Assembly: GCA_964363305.1 (NCBI GenBank) | Contig: CAYIHX010000006.1 | Location: 1 to 64,000 of the forward strand | DNA length: 64,000 nt | DNA from: CAYIHX01 sp964363305 | Lineage (GTDB): Bacteria > Bdellovibrionota > UBA1018 | Direction: 5' to 3' | Part shown: one piece after another, positions 51,988 to 61,460 of the stretch | Layout: each line of letters begins with the position of its first letter | Numbering within the stretch: position 1 is the stretch's first letter | Made by a program: the position numbers and the translations under genes | The notes under the pieces: model-generated | The model's database searches: none | The model's input: only the letters and a program-made list of their open reading frames with translations | Told to the model about the DNA's origin: nothing

Positions 51988-53571
51988 ATGATTAATTGGG
52001 ACGAACTCAAGCATATTCATGTGATCCGTAAGCTCGAGGGAATCTTGGCTCATTGGTTTCATACGGAGATTTTCTTCGTTGATGAACGAGGCAAGGTACG
52101 GAACCTAGATACCTCGGATAGAGAAAAAGAGCTTCGGAACCCATTTTCAAATTTACTGCTGAACAAGGATTCTGGGCGGGACTTGGTGATGCGCTCTGCT
52201 TCCGAGGCGAATGAAAGGCTTTTTAAAAGCTCGGAGCCGTATCTGGTCCTCGAAGGGCCCATTGGATTCGAAAAAATATTGGTTGCCCGGGTGAGTATTG
52301 ACAATGAATTTCTGGGAAGCATTTACGCTTTTTGCTTTCTTGAGGAGCACGTGAGCGACGCAAACCGCGTGAAAGCTCGAAAGAAATTATCAGATCTTGG
52401 AGTTGATCCGGCAGCGTTTGATGAAGCTCTAAAGAAGTTTGAAGTTCTAGATGATGGACAGCGAAAATATTTTCAGGAGCTCGTTGAGCTGGTCGCCCAA
52501 GAAATCGTAACTTTTCATACGGAGATTTCAAAGAGGGAAGAGCGGATTCACGCGCTCAGTAACCAGCTGGGGAATCGTTACAGTTATGATTCGATGATTG
52601 GAAAATCAAAGCCGATGCAAGACCTTTATGGCTTGCTTGACAAGGTAAAGAGTTCTGAATCGACTGTATTGGTTCAGGGAGAAAACGGTACTGGTAAGGA
52701 ACTTATCGCGCGGGCAATACATTTCAATTCGCCTCGGAAAGACGCGGCTTTTGTGACCGTAAATTGCTCCGCTTTCAATGAGAACCTGTTAGATAGCGAG
52801 TTGTTTGGGCATGTGAAGGGCTCGTTTACTGGGGCGATAAAGGATAAAAAAGGACTTTTTGAGTCGGCGAACAATGGCACTCTTTTTCTCGACGAAATCG
52901 GAGACATGTCCCCTACTATGCAGGTAAAGCTACTGCGTGTGCTTCAGGAAGGTACGCTCACGCCAGTAGGAGGTACGGAGCAACGGAAAGTCGAGGTCAG
53001 AGTTGTTGCGGCAACGAATCGCGATCTTAAGGACATGGTTGAAAGGGGAACCTTTCGAGAAGATCTTTATTATCGAATTAATGTGATTAACATCATTGTT
53101 CCTCCGCTACGCGATCGGAAGGAAGATATTCCGATCCTGATTGACCATTTCTTGGCGCGGGGATGTAAAGAGAAGGGTGTTTCGCTTAAAGCGCTGGCGA
53201 AGCGCGTGATGGAAAAAATCTACGATTACGCGTGGCCTGGAAATATTCGAGAGTTAGAAAACGAAATTGAGAGATTGATCGTTCTCTCTGGGGACGATGT
53301 GCGGATTGGCGTCGAGCTGCTTTCTCAGAGGATTCGTGACTTCGGAGAAAACGCTAAGGTTCAGGGAGTCCGAGTTGCCGGAAAGCTGAAGGATGCTCTT
53401 GAGGAGTTGGAGCGGACGATGATCAAGGAAGGATTGCGCCGTACTAATTGGAACAAGTCGCGATTAGCCAAAGAACTAGGGATATCTCGAGCGGGGCTCA
53501 TCATGAAGGTCGAAAAATATGGTCTCGATAAGCGCAAACTTGCGCGAGGCGCTGCGGGCGAGGCCGCTTAG
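51988..53571 (+). CDS. Sigma-54 activator with PocR-type sensor domain
   Basis: 527 residues. Residues about 10-120 (IRKLEGILAHWFHTEIFFVD, then ARVSIDNEFLGSIYAFCFLE) resemble a PocR/GAF-like ligand-binding domain, joined by a long helix (165-192) to the AAA+ domain: Walker A GENGTGKE (231-238), sigma-54 loop GSFTGA (278-283; Ser replaces the usual Ala), Walker B GTLFLDEIGDM. C-terminal Fis-type HTH (NWNKSRLAKELGISRAGLIM). No receiver domain, so it is controlled by a ligand or partner, not phosphorylation. Target unknown. Confidence 0.92.
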   Translation: MINWDELKHIHVIRKLEGILAHWFHTEIFFVDERGKVRNLDTSDREKELRNPFSNLLLNKDSGRDLVMRSASEANERLFKSSEPYLVLEGPIGFEKILVARVSIDNEFLGSIYAFCFLEEHVSDANRVKARKKLSDLGVDPAAFDEALKKFEVLDDGQRKYFQELVELVAQEIVTFHTEISKREERIHALSNQLGNRYSYDSMIGKSKPMQDLYGLLDKVKSSESTVLVQGENGTGKELIARAIHFNSPRKDAAFVTVNCSAFNENLLDSELFGHVKGSFTGAIKDKKGLFESANNGTLFLDEIGDMSPTMQVKLLRVLQEGTLTPVGGTEQRKVEVRVVAATNRDLKDMVERGTFREDLYYRINVINIIVPPLRDRKEDIPILIDHFLARGCKEKGVSLKALAKRVMEKIYDYAWPGNIRELENEIERLIVLSGDDVRIGVELLSQRIRDFGENAKVQGVRVAGKLKDALEELERTMIKEGLRRTNWNKSRLAKELGISRAGLIMKVEKYGLDKRKLARGAAGEAA

Positions 53572-53593
53572 GCAAAGCGTTTGGCCTAATGTC

Positions 53594-54262
53594 CTATTTT
53601 TCGCGACCGTAGGGATAGCGCCAGCCCTCATATTGGGAATTTCCTCGTTTCCTTTCTTCCGTGGCGCTGAAGTCATCGGCGGCGTCGATCCAAAATCGCA
53701 TGAGGGCGGCGCTCTCAAGGTTCGGTCGTGGCGAAAGCCCCCCGCCTGACAGCGCAGTTTGTCCTCCTGCATAGACAATGATTGAAACAGATGGAGTGAT
53801 GCGGAAGTTATAGCCAACGTCGGCCATGAAGGCAAAGGCTCCAGCCGGGCGGGCAAGCCCGTCGAAGCCATATCCCACACCATCCCGGATGAGTAGTAAA
53901 GGGGTTGCTCCGATGGATATGAAGACAGTCTGGCTCGCTTCAAGTCTGAGCATCGGATAAAACGCGTGAGTGGAGAGCTGGTTTCCCGTAGTTCCGTCAT
54001 AGCTCGTCGCGAAACGATACTGGGCGCCAATGTGTAGCGCCATGAGGGAGGTCTGGGGCTGCAAGACCCAGGCAGTAGTAAAGTTTGCCCCGAGGCCAAA
54101 TTGTGGAAAAGTGGCGATGGCCCTTCCGAAGAGGCTAGAGCTATTGATCAGATCTGAGATTCCCGCTCCCAGTTCGAGATATATTCTCTCTTTGGCGAGT
54201 CCTTCGTGCGTGCCATCCAGGAGGAGCAAGAAAACAAATATGGCACGGCGCAGGATCTTCAT
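53594..54262 (-). CDS. Exported protein, probable outer-membrane beta-barrel
   Basis: 222 residues. Signal peptide (AIFVFLLLLDGTHEGLA), then alternating strands rich in aromatics and Gly (IYLELGAGISDLI, FGLGANFTTAWVL, LHIGAQYRFATSYD, FMADVGYNFRITPS), as in eight-stranded barrels. The chain continues past the last predicted strand with a polar tail (ATEERKRGNSQYEGWRYPYG), so it does not end in a terminal Phe signal. No function assigned. Confidence 0.7.
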   Translation of the reverse strand: MKILRRAIFVFLLLLDGTHEGLAKERIYLELGAGISDLINSSSLFGRAIATFPQFGLGANFTTAWVLQPQTSLMALHIGAQYRFATSYDGTTGNQLSTHAFYPMLRLEASQTVFISIGATPLLLIRDGVGYGFDGLARPAGAFAFMADVGYNFRITPSVSIIVYAGGQTALSGGGLSPRPNLESAALMRFWIDAADDFSATEERKRGNSQYEGWRYPYGREK

Positions 54263-54331
54263 TTTTTTATTGTAAACGAACTTCGTTCTGAGTGCTTCGT
54301 GCGCCGAGTCATCGTGTATGAATTTAGGAAT

Positions 54332-55891
54332 ATGAATTCAAATCAGCGGCTTGAAGACCGAATTCGCGTAGCTCGTCAGGGCGGTGGCAGTGACCGTATT
54401 GCCAAACAACATGCCGCAGGAAAATTAACGGCAAGGGAGCGGATCGAGATATTGCTCGACCCGGGGACCTTCACTGAGATGGATGCGTTTGTCACCCATC
54501 GATGTACTGATTTCGCGATGGAGAAGCAGAAATTTCCCGGTGACGGGGTGGTGACCGGCCATGGAAAAATTAACGGTCGGACAGTGTTTTTGTTTTCGCA
54601 GGATTTCACTATTTTCGGAGGATCGCTGTCGGGAGCGCATGCATCAAAAATCTGTAAACTGATGGATTTGGCCTTGAAGACGGGCGCGCCAGTGATTGGC
54701 TTAAACGACTCTGGGGGGGCTAGAATTCAAGAGGGAGTTGAAAGCTTAGGTGGCTATGCCGAAATTTTTTGGAGGAACGTTCAGGCCAGCGGTGTCGTCC
54801 CCCAGATTAGTGTTATTCTCGGTCCGTGCGCCGGAGGTGCGGTCTATAGTCCCGCGATGACTGATTTTGTTTTCATGGTTGAAGAAAATTCGTACATGTT
54901 TGTCACGGGACCTGAGGTTATTAAGACCGTTACGCATGAGGATGTCTCAAAGGAGTCACTGGGGGGCGCTGAGACTCACTCCGAAAAGAGTGGTGTCACT
55001 CATTTTGTAAATTCATCGGAATCCTCGTGTCTAGCTGATGTTCGGAAGTTGTTTGGCTTTATTCCGTCCAATAATCTTGACAGCGCTCCGCAGGCTTTAT
55101 CTCCCTCGGTGGAGCATTTTGCCGATCGAGACTGTGCACAGATTAAGAATATTCTTCCTGAGGTGGCCTCGCGTCCCTACGATATCCGAGAAGTGATTCG
55201 GGATGTAGTTGACCAGGGTGAGCTGATGGAGGTGCAGGAGAACTATGCGAAGAACATCGTTATAGGTTTCGCACGTATCGCGGGAGAGAGCATCGGAGTG
55301 GTGGCTAACCAACCTGCTCATCTCGCCGGGTGTCTGGATATAAATGCTTCTGTCAAGGCGGCCCGATTTGTTCGGTTCTGCGATGCTTTTAATATTCCTC
55401 TTGTGACTTTTGTTGATGTTCCGGGTTTTTTACCAGGAACCGAGCAGGAATATGGCGGGATTATTAAACATGGAGCCAAGCTTCTTTATGCATTTGCCGA
55501 GGCTACGGTGCCGAAACTAACCTTGATCGTTCGGAAGGCCTACGGCGGCGCCTACGACGTGATGGCCTCGAAACATATCCGTGCAGATTTAAATTTCGCC
55601 TTTCCGGGCGCGGAGATTGCTGTAATGGGCCCTGAGGGGGCCATTAGTATTCTCTATCGGAAAGAGCTTGCAGCCGCAGAAAAGAGCGGGAGTGTTCCGG
55701 AGACCCGAGCAAAACTTGTAGAGCAGTATCGCGAGACGTTTGCGAATCCCTATAAAGCAGCCGAGCTCGGCTATATTGATGAAGTGATTCGGCCAGAGGA
55801 CGCGCGTCGCAGACTGGTGAGTGGACTACAAATGCTACGTTCGAAACGCGAGCGGGCTCCGAGTCGAAAGCATGGAAATATTCCACTTTAG
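54332..55891 (+). CDS. pccB: Propionyl-CoA carboxylase, carboxyltransferase (beta) subunit
   Basis: 519 residues from ATG 54332; the frame opens at 54206 but the extra residues are not conserved. Two crotonase-like halves: ARQGGGSDRIAKQHAAGKLT, the oxyanion-hole motifs GGSLSGAHASKI and GPCAGGAVYSPAMTDF, then GFLPGTEQEYGGIIKHGAKL and KAYGGAYDVMASKHIRAD. The D/I specificity residue that separates propionyl- from acetyl-CoA is not resolved here, but the operon with the mutase supports propionyl-CoA. First gene of a four-gene operon. Confidence 0.9.
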   Translation: MNSNQRLEDRIRVARQGGGSDRIAKQHAAGKLTARERIEILLDPGTFTEMDAFVTHRCTDFAMEKQKFPGDGVVTGHGKINGRTVFLFSQDFTIFGGSLSGAHASKICKLMDLALKTGAPVIGLNDSGGARIQEGVESLGGYAEIFWRNVQASGVVPQISVILGPCAGGAVYSPAMTDFVFMVEENSYMFVTGPEVIKTVTHEDVSKESLGGAETHSEKSGVTHFVNSSESSCLADVRKLFGFIPSNNLDSAPQALSPSVEHFADRDCAQIKNILPEVASRPYDIREVIRDVVDQGELMEVQENYAKNIVIGFARIAGESIGVVANQPAHLAGCLDINASVKAARFVRFCDAFNIPLVTFVDVPGFLPGTEQEYGGIIKHGAKLLYAFAEATVPKLTLIVRKAYGGAYDVMASKHIRADLNFAFPGAEIAVMGPEGAISILYRKELAAAEKSGSVPETRAKLVEQYRETFANPYKAAELGYIDEVIRPEDARRRLVSGLQMLRSKRERAPSRKHGNIPL

Positions 55892-55901
55892 GATGAAAAC
55901 G

Positions 55902-57434
55902 ATGATGAAGTCCTCACGCGAGCCTGTATTAATTGCGAACCGAGGGGAAATTGCTATCCGGATAGCGAGGACCGCTCGAGCGCTAGGTTTCCCAACTGTA
56001 GGGATCTACTCAAAAGCTGACGAGTATGCTGACTACCTTAGCTACTGTGACCAGGTGGTATTCATTGGCGCTTCCGCCCCCAAAGAGAGCTACCTTTCGA
56101 TTGAGACTGTAATCAATGCGGCAAAAAAAACGGGGTCTCGGTATGTGCATCCTGGCTACGGATTCCTGAGTGAGCGAGCGCAGTTTGTTGACGCGTGTTT
56201 GGCGGCCGGACTGGTTTTCGTGGGCCCCACTGCCGAGAGCATGCGATTGATGGGCGATAAGGTTCAAGCCCGCAAGACAATGGATGAGCTGAATATTCCC
56301 CGGGTGCCGGGGTCCCCAGGCGTCGTGTCCACGGCGGAGGAAGCGAAGCATTTCTGCGCCGTGATCGGTTTTCCCGTGTTGCTTAAGGCAGCCGCAGGAG
56401 GCGGTGGGAAGGGTATGCGGCGCGTAGATTCGGAAGAGGAGCTCACTTCTTCGTTCGATGCGGCATCGAGGGAGGCGTTGAATGCTTTCGGGGATGGCGC
56501 AATGTATGTTGAGAAGCTGATTCTCGAGCCTCACCACGTTGAAATTCAGATTTTTGGCGACGGCCGGGGCGGCGGCGTTCACCTAGGGGAGAGGGAGTGT
56601 TCCATTCAGCGACGCCATCAGAAGGTTTGGGAAGAATCTCCAGCGCCGATTCTTGAAGACTACCCGGAAACTCGGACGAAGATGTTTCAGTGTGCATTGC
56701 TGATTGTTCGGCACGTTCAGTACGCAGGAGCGGGAACCCTGGAGTTTATTGTAGATGGGAAAGGGAATTTTTATTTTCTTGAAATGAATACTCGATTGCA
56801 GGTTGAACATTCTGTGACTGAATGGGTGACCGGCGTGGATCTGGTTGCCTGGCAGCTTCTTTTGGCGACGGGCGAATTGCGCTTCCCTGATATTCCTGAA
56901 CGCCGAGGTAGCGCGGTTGAGGTGAGAATTTATGCGGAAGATCCGCGCACCTTTCTTCCGGCGCCGGGACCGTTAGGGCAGATTCAATTGGCTAGTGGAC
57001 CGTTTGTCCGTGTCGATAGTGCGTTCGATGGACCTGGGGAGGTAAGTCAATATTACGACCCGATGATTGCTAAATTATCGGTTTGGGGCCGAGACCGTGC
57101 GGAAGCCGTGGCTCGCATGAGAGTGGCTCTTGATGAGACAAGGGTAGAGCCAACGAAGCGCTTGGACGGAACCGTTCAGGGATCGTTGCGGACTAATTTG
57201 ACGTTTTTAAGGCGCCTCTCGCGGTGCCCGGACGTAATCCGAGGTCAGACCACTACGGATTTGATTTCTAAAAATAAAAATCTTTTGGAAGAGGCGACAT
57301 CAACGCCGACGCTTGAAGCGGCATTGGCTGTAACGCTGTTTCACTTGAGCAGAGGGGCGGCGCAAGGTGCGGGGCCGTCTGAGACTCGGTCTCTATGGTC
57401 GTCTGTCGCGAGACGGGAGAGTGTTTCTCGATGA
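55902..57434 (+). CDS. pccA: Biotin carboxylase (alpha) subunit of acyl-CoA carboxylase
   Basis: 510 residues from ATG 55902; ATG 55893 is also possible. PVLIANRGEIAIRIARTARA, ATP-grasp loop KAAAGGGGKGMR, EMNTRLQVEHSVTEWVTGVD, and the second lobe YAEDPRTFLPAPG. The C-terminal part lacks a biotinyl domain; that lies on the next gene, so the usual alpha subunit is split in two. Transfers CO2 to biotin using ATP. Confidence 0.93.
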   Translation: MMKSSREPVLIANRGEIAIRIARTARALGFPTVGIYSKADEYADYLSYCDQVVFIGASAPKESYLSIETVINAAKKTGSRYVHPGYGFLSERAQFVDACLAAGLVFVGPTAESMRLMGDKVQARKTMDELNIPRVPGSPGVVSTAEEAKHFCAVIGFPVLLKAAAGGGGKGMRRVDSEEELTSSFDAASREALNAFGDGAMYVEKLILEPHHVEIQIFGDGRGGGVHLGERECSIQRRHQKVWEESPAPILEDYPETRTKMFQCALLIVRHVQYAGAGTLEFIVDGKGNFYFLEMNTRLQVEHSVTEWVTGVDLVAWQLLLATGELRFPDIPERRGSAVEVRIYAEDPRTFLPAPGPLGQIQLASGPFVRVDSAFDGPGEVSQYYDPMIAKLSVWGRDRAEAVARMRVALDETRVEPTKRLDGTVQGSLRTNLTFLRRLSRCPDVIRGQTTTDLISKNKNLLEEATSTPTLEAALAVTLFHLSRGAAQGAGPSETRSLWSSVARRESVSR

Positions 57435-57976
57435 ACTTCATCGTGCAGGGAACTGTGGGCGGATGGGATGTTCAGTTGCTCGATGCGCCCCAAGGGGGGA
57501 GAGGCATAGTGCGCGCCCGGGTTCGCTTCGGAGGAGATCAGCCATGGCGCGAACTCGATGTTAGTTGGAACATTGATTCCCATGGCATTCGAGTGGGCTT
57601 CGGTGAGACTTTTGCTGCTTTTGATGTACGCGGCGTCCGGGACGATGAAGGAACGTTAAAGTATAGTCTCGTCGGGCGTGGGGTGGCATCTGAGTTTCAA
57701 GATCTTCGTTTTGTACGTGCAGGAGAAGAGGCGGGCTTTGTTGCGAAGACCGGCTCAAAAAAGGCGCTGAAGATAAAAGCCCAGATGCCTGGCAAGATCG
57801 TCAAGGTGTTGGTCGGATCCGGAAGCGCCGTCAGTAAGAATCAGCCGATTTTGGTGATGGAGGCGATGAAGATGGAGAATGAGATTCGAGCACCCCAGGC
57901 GGGTCAGATTTCTCAGCTTCTTGTATCCGTTGGCCAGGTCATCGAGAGCGGTGCGGTCTTGGTGGTGATGGAATGA
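57431..57976 (+). CDS. Biotin carboxyl carrier protein, separate chain
   Basis: 181 residues from ATG 57431, overlapping the carboxylase stop as ATGA. Residues about 1-100 resemble the BT (linker) domain of alpha subunits; the biotinyl domain at 113-181 holds the biotin Lys, K147, in EAMKMEN. In many carboxylases this is the C-terminal part of the alpha subunit, so a fission is likely. Confidence 0.92.
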   Translation: MNFIVQGTVGGWDVQLLDAPQGGRGIVRARVRFGGDQPWRELDVSWNIDSHGIRVGFGETFAAFDVRGVRDDEGTLKYSLVGRGVASEFQDLRFVRAGEEAGFVAKTGSKKALKIKAQMPGKIVKVLVGSGSAVSKNQPILVMEAMKMENEIRAPQAGQISQLLVSVGQVIESGAVLVVME

Positions 57977-59553
57977 AGGATATTCGTTTCGAGACACGAT
58001 CACGTATTCCGGTATCAGAGGTATATCGCGAAAATCGCAACGTAGCGGCCACTGGGGAGCCGGGGCAGTATCCGTTTTTGCGGGGCGTTCAGAAGGACAT
58101 GTATCGGGGACGCCTCTGGACGATGCGCCAGTATGCCGGCTTTGCGACAGCAGAAGAGTCAAACGAACGGTATAGGTATCTGCTCGCGCAGGGTACCACC
58201 GGATTGTCAGTTGCTTTCGATCTTCCTACACAGCTGGGCTACGATCCCGATCATGCCCGCTCGAAAGGGGAAGTTGGAAAGGTTGGTGTATCAATTGCGA
58301 CGCTTGATGATATGCGGACTCTTTTTCGCGATATTGATCTCTCCGTGGTCTCGACCTCCATGACAATTAATGCGACTGCGGCAATTCTTTTAGCTCTTTA
58401 TGTCGCCGTAGCTGAAGAGATGGGAGTTTCTACGGAGGTTTTGCGGGGGACTGTTCAGAATGATATTTTGAAAGAATATGTTGCCCGCGGTAATTATATA
58501 TATCCCCCGGAGGGCGCACTCCGGTTGACAACAGATATGTTTGCCTGGACAGCGCAATACGCGCCCCGTTGGAATCCGATTAGTATTTCGGGCTACCATA
58601 TTCGTGAAGCTGGATCGACGGCGGTGCAAGAGCTTGCATTTACTTTTGCAAATGCGATTGCGTATGCAGAGGCTGCGGTTCGGCGTGGTCTGGAGATTGA
58701 TCAGTTCGCAGGACAGCTTTCTTTCTTTTTTAACGTGCATAATGATTTTTTTGAGGAAGTATGCAAATTTAGGGCGGCTCGTCGGATTTGGGCAAAAATC
58801 ATGAAGGAGCGGTTTGGGGCGAAAGAGGAGCGAAGTTGGAAGCTCAGATTTCATGCGCAGACGGCTGGCTCGACTCTCACCGCGCAACAACCTCAGAATA
58901 ATATCGTTCGCGTTTCCTTGCAGGCGCTCGCCGCTGTGCTTGGAGGCACTCAGTCCCTTCATACAAATTCATTTGATGAGGCGCTTTCCCTTCCGACGGA
59001 AGAATCAGCTAAGCTAGCGCTACGAACGCAGCAGGTTATCGCGTTTGAGACGAGCGTTCACCAAACGGTAGATCCATTGGGCGGAAGTTATTTCGTAGAG
59101 AGCTTGACCGACCAGATCGAGAATATGACCTTGGCCTACCTTGCGACGATTGAGAAAAATGGGGGGACCATTGCGTGTATTGAGAGCGGATATATTCAGA
59201 ATGAGATACTGAATGCGGCATACGAAGATCAGCGCAGAATTGACCGGGGAGAGCTCAAGGTTGTTGGTGTCAATTGCTTTCGAGAGGAGGGTTTAGGCAA
59301 AGCAAAAACTCCCACGACACGCGTGAAGGAAGTGGTCGAACGGGCGGCGGTCGAGAGGATTCGAGCCTTCCGGAGCAGGCGCAACAGTGCGGCCGTGCGA
59401 ACTTCGCTCGCGCAGCTGGAAGCGGGCACTCAGGGGGATGCAAATCTTCAGGCACTGATTCTTGCGTCGGTGAAGATAGGAGCGACTCTGGGTGAAATTT
59501 CTGACACACTTCGAAAGTCTTATGGGCTTTTTCAGGATCGCACTAGCTTTTGA
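57973..59553 (+). CDS. mcmA: Methylmalonyl-CoA mutase, large (catalytic) subunit
   Basis: 526 residues, overlapping the carrier gene by 4 bases. Substrate residues are those of true methylmalonyl-CoA mutase: Y54 in RQYAGFATAEESN (isobutyryl-CoA mutases have Phe here) and Arg in YVARGNYIYPP. Other blocks: QNDILKEY, SISGYHIREAGSTA, GGTQSLHTNSFDEAL, DPLGGSYFVE. The chain ends before a cobalamin-binding domain (DxHxxG absent), so a small B12 subunit must be encoded elsewhere. Converts methylmalonyl-CoA to succinyl-CoA. Confidence 0.93.
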   Translation: MKDIRFETRSRIPVSEVYRENRNVAATGEPGQYPFLRGVQKDMYRGRLWTMRQYAGFATAEESNERYRYLLAQGTTGLSVAFDLPTQLGYDPDHARSKGEVGKVGVSIATLDDMRTLFRDIDLSVVSTSMTINATAAILLALYVAVAEEMGVSTEVLRGTVQNDILKEYVARGNYIYPPEGALRLTTDMFAWTAQYAPRWNPISISGYHIREAGSTAVQELAFTFANAIAYAEAAVRRGLEIDQFAGQLSFFFNVHNDFFEEVCKFRAARRIWAKIMKERFGAKEERSWKLRFHAQTAGSTLTAQQPQNNIVRVSLQALAAVLGGTQSLHTNSFDEALSLPTEESAKLALRTQQVIAFETSVHQTVDPLGGSYFVESLTDQIENMTLAYLATIEKNGGTIACIESGYIQNEILNAAYEDQRRIDRGELKVVGVNCFREEGLGKAKTPTTRVKEVVERAAVERIRAFRSRRNSAAVRTSLAQLEAGTQGDANLQALILASVKIGATLGEISDTLRKSYGLFQDRTSF

Positions 59554-60614
59554 ATGAGTGTCAAATGTTCTGGCGTTCCTATTTGCGTTGACGCGGTAGA
59601 AGCATCGATGTTTTTTTTCTGAGGCAACAGCTCCCTCTTGAGGTCTTGGGCGCGCTTTACCGATTCAAGAACTCGCTGTGGCGGAATTTTTCCGGTATCT
59701 AGACCATTTTGGATGCTCATATAGGCTGAGCGCGCCGAGGCCTCGGTCTTATAAAGAAGGAGGTCGCAGCCTGCTTCGAGCGCCAGGATGGGAATGGCGG
59801 CTACAGGACCTCCCCTGGTAATTGCGGTCATTTCTAGATCGTCTGAGATTATGAGTTTCGAGTAACGAAGCTGCTCTCGTAGTAGACCGCTCAATATTTT
59901 CCGTGACAATGTGGCTGGAAATTCTAGATCCAGGGACGGGAAGATGGCGTGCGACGTCATGACCCAGGGGCATTTTGATTTGAAGGCTTTGATGAAGGGA
60001 TTGAGGTCGCGCGCTAACAAGAGGTCTCGAGGGAGATCAATACTGATCGTCTCAATATTTGGGTCTTTTGACGTGTGACCCATGCCGGGAAAATGTCTTA
60101 CACAAGGAATCACGCCCTCTAGGGTGTGGCCCCGAACCCACGCGGATACATTTTTTGAGACGGTGGGTTCGTCCGAGCCAAAACATCGGGAGGCAAGTGG
60201 GCCATTCGTGGCTGCGACTATGTCGGCTATGGGAGCAAGATTGACATTGATTCCGATAGCCTTAAGTTCTCGCGCGACCAACTTCGATATTTCAAACGTC
60301 ATCATGGGTGATCCGGCTTGTGCGATCTCGATTGAATGGGGAATGCGGGTAAACGGGGCTTTGAATCTTTGCTCAGAGCCACCCCCGTGATCGACGGCGA
60401 TCCAGAGTGGGAGTGGGGAGCTGCCACTCTGCTGGATGGAGTTAATGAGGCTGGCGAGTTGAGTGGGGCATTCATAGTTTTGACCAGACAGAATGACACC
60501 ACCGATTTTTGCCTGAGCAATGAACGCCGAGGTCGTCTCTGGCAGTTCGTGACCGATGAAGCCAAAAACGAGAAGCTCCCCTGCCTGATCTTTTGCCTGC
60601 TCTAGGAGTGACAT
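59532..60614 (-). CDS. nagZ: GH3 glycoside hydrolase, NagZ-like
   Basis: 360 residues. GH3 TIM barrel: GGVILSGQN, WIAVDHGGGSEQRF, GINVNLAPIADI. Nucleophile Asp is in LIISDDLEM (D258). The loop usually reading KHFPGHG...D-S-H is RHFPGMGHTSKDPN here: the His acid/base of NagZ seems replaced by Asn186. NagZ removes GlcNAc from muropeptides in recycling; with this change activity is uncertain. 12 bases after the ABC permease gene, so probably one operon. Confidence 0.85.
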   Translation of the reverse strand: MSLLEQAKDQAGELLVFGFIGHELPETTSAFIAQAKIGGVILSGQNYECPTQLASLINSIQQSGSSPLPLWIAVDHGGGSEQRFKAPFTRIPHSIEIAQAGSPMMTFEISKLVARELKAIGINVNLAPIADIVAATNGPLASRCFGSDEPTVSKNVSAWVRGHTLEGVIPCVRHFPGMGHTSKDPNIETISIDLPRDLLLARDLNPFIKAFKSKCPWVMTSHAIFPSLDLEFPATLSRKILSGLLREQLRYSKLIISDDLEMTAITRGGPVAAIPILALEAGCDLLLYKTEASARSAYMSIQNGLDTGKIPPQRVLESVKRAQDLKRELLPQKKNIDASTASTQIGTPEHLTLIQKLVRS

Positions 60615-60626
60615 GAATGGTTCATT

Positions 60627-61460
60627 CTAACGATTCTGCTGTCTGCGGGTCAATGCTTCACCCCAGAGCTGGAGAATGAGGATGGTGATGAACAGAGGCA
60701 GTCCTGTAAAGAACATGAGATGAGGAGCCTCGATGAGGTAGTCTTTCGCGTTGAGGAGGAGGGCCCCCCAGGAGGGCTCGCCTTGCGGAAGGCCGACGCC
60801 TAGAAATGAGAGACTGGCTTCCGCGAGGATTGCTCCCGCCAGCATTGCGGGGATTTTGATCGCGACGAGCCCACTTAGGTGAGGTGCGAGATGTCTCCTG
60901 GCAATATGAAGGGGGTGTCCCCCTAGACCACGGGCGGCTTCCACGAACGCCTCTGCTAGTACTTCATCAGCTCGGGCGCTCAGCAGCCGGGCAAGAGAGG
61001 GACTTGAGCCAAGGACGAGTGCGAATATCAAAGTGGCGGGGCTTGGTTTGAGGAAGGCGACGATGGCGAGGGAAACTAAGAGTGTAGGAAACGAGAGGAC
61101 GAAATCAATCGCCCTATCGAGAAAATCTCCGGCTTGGTGGGACCAGGTCTTTGCGCTAGCGACAAAGAGGATTGCGAGTGTGGCGGAAAGTAGGGTGGCT
61201 AGTGCAGCGAACAGAAGACTCGAGCCGGCACCTGCAAGAGTGGCCATGAGAACGTCGCGTCCGAATGCCTCACACCCCCATGGATGGTGTCGCGAAGGTG
61301 TAGACAGGGCGAGATCAAGTTGAATCGGAACGTCGTGATTTGCAAAATAGAGCGCTGGAAAAATCCAGATTAGCATCCAAAGTGATGTCGTTGATTTCAG
61401 GAGAGTCTTGGGTCGAGCCATTTCTGGGTCTGTGCTCCGAGGTGGGTGAAGATCAAACAA
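60627..61460 (-). CDS. Peptide ABC transporter permease, DppC/OppC type
   Basis: 277 residues, five to six membrane helices. Signature ILAEASLSFLGVGLPQGEPS with WGALL is that of OppC/DppC; WGCEAFGRDVLMATLAGAG is the N-terminal motif. Inner-membrane channel for peptides, partner of the DppB-like gene. The ATPases and binding protein are not in the window. The start overlaps the upstream permease by 64 bases; ATG 61421 (MARPKTLLKS), 24 bases past that gene's stop region, is likely the true one. Confidence 0.9.
   Translation of the reverse strand: MFDLHPPRSTDPEMARPKTLLKSTTSLWMLIWIFPALYFANHDVPIQLDLALSTPSRHHPWGCEAFGRDVLMATLAGAGSSLLFAALATLLSATLAILFVASAKTWSHQAGDFLDRAIDFVLSFPTLLVSLAIVAFLKPSPATLIFALVLGSSPSLARLLSARADEVLAEAFVEAARGLGGHPLHIARRHLAPHLSGLVAIKIPAMLAGAILAEASLSFLGVGLPQGEPSWGALLLNAKDYLIEAPHLMFFTGLPLFITILILQLWGEALTRRQQNR

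Noticed and set aside
58390..58962. 190-codon frame antisense to the mutase gene
   Set aside because: Low-complexity Arg/Ser/Leu composition; the mutase frame is uninterrupted and conserved.
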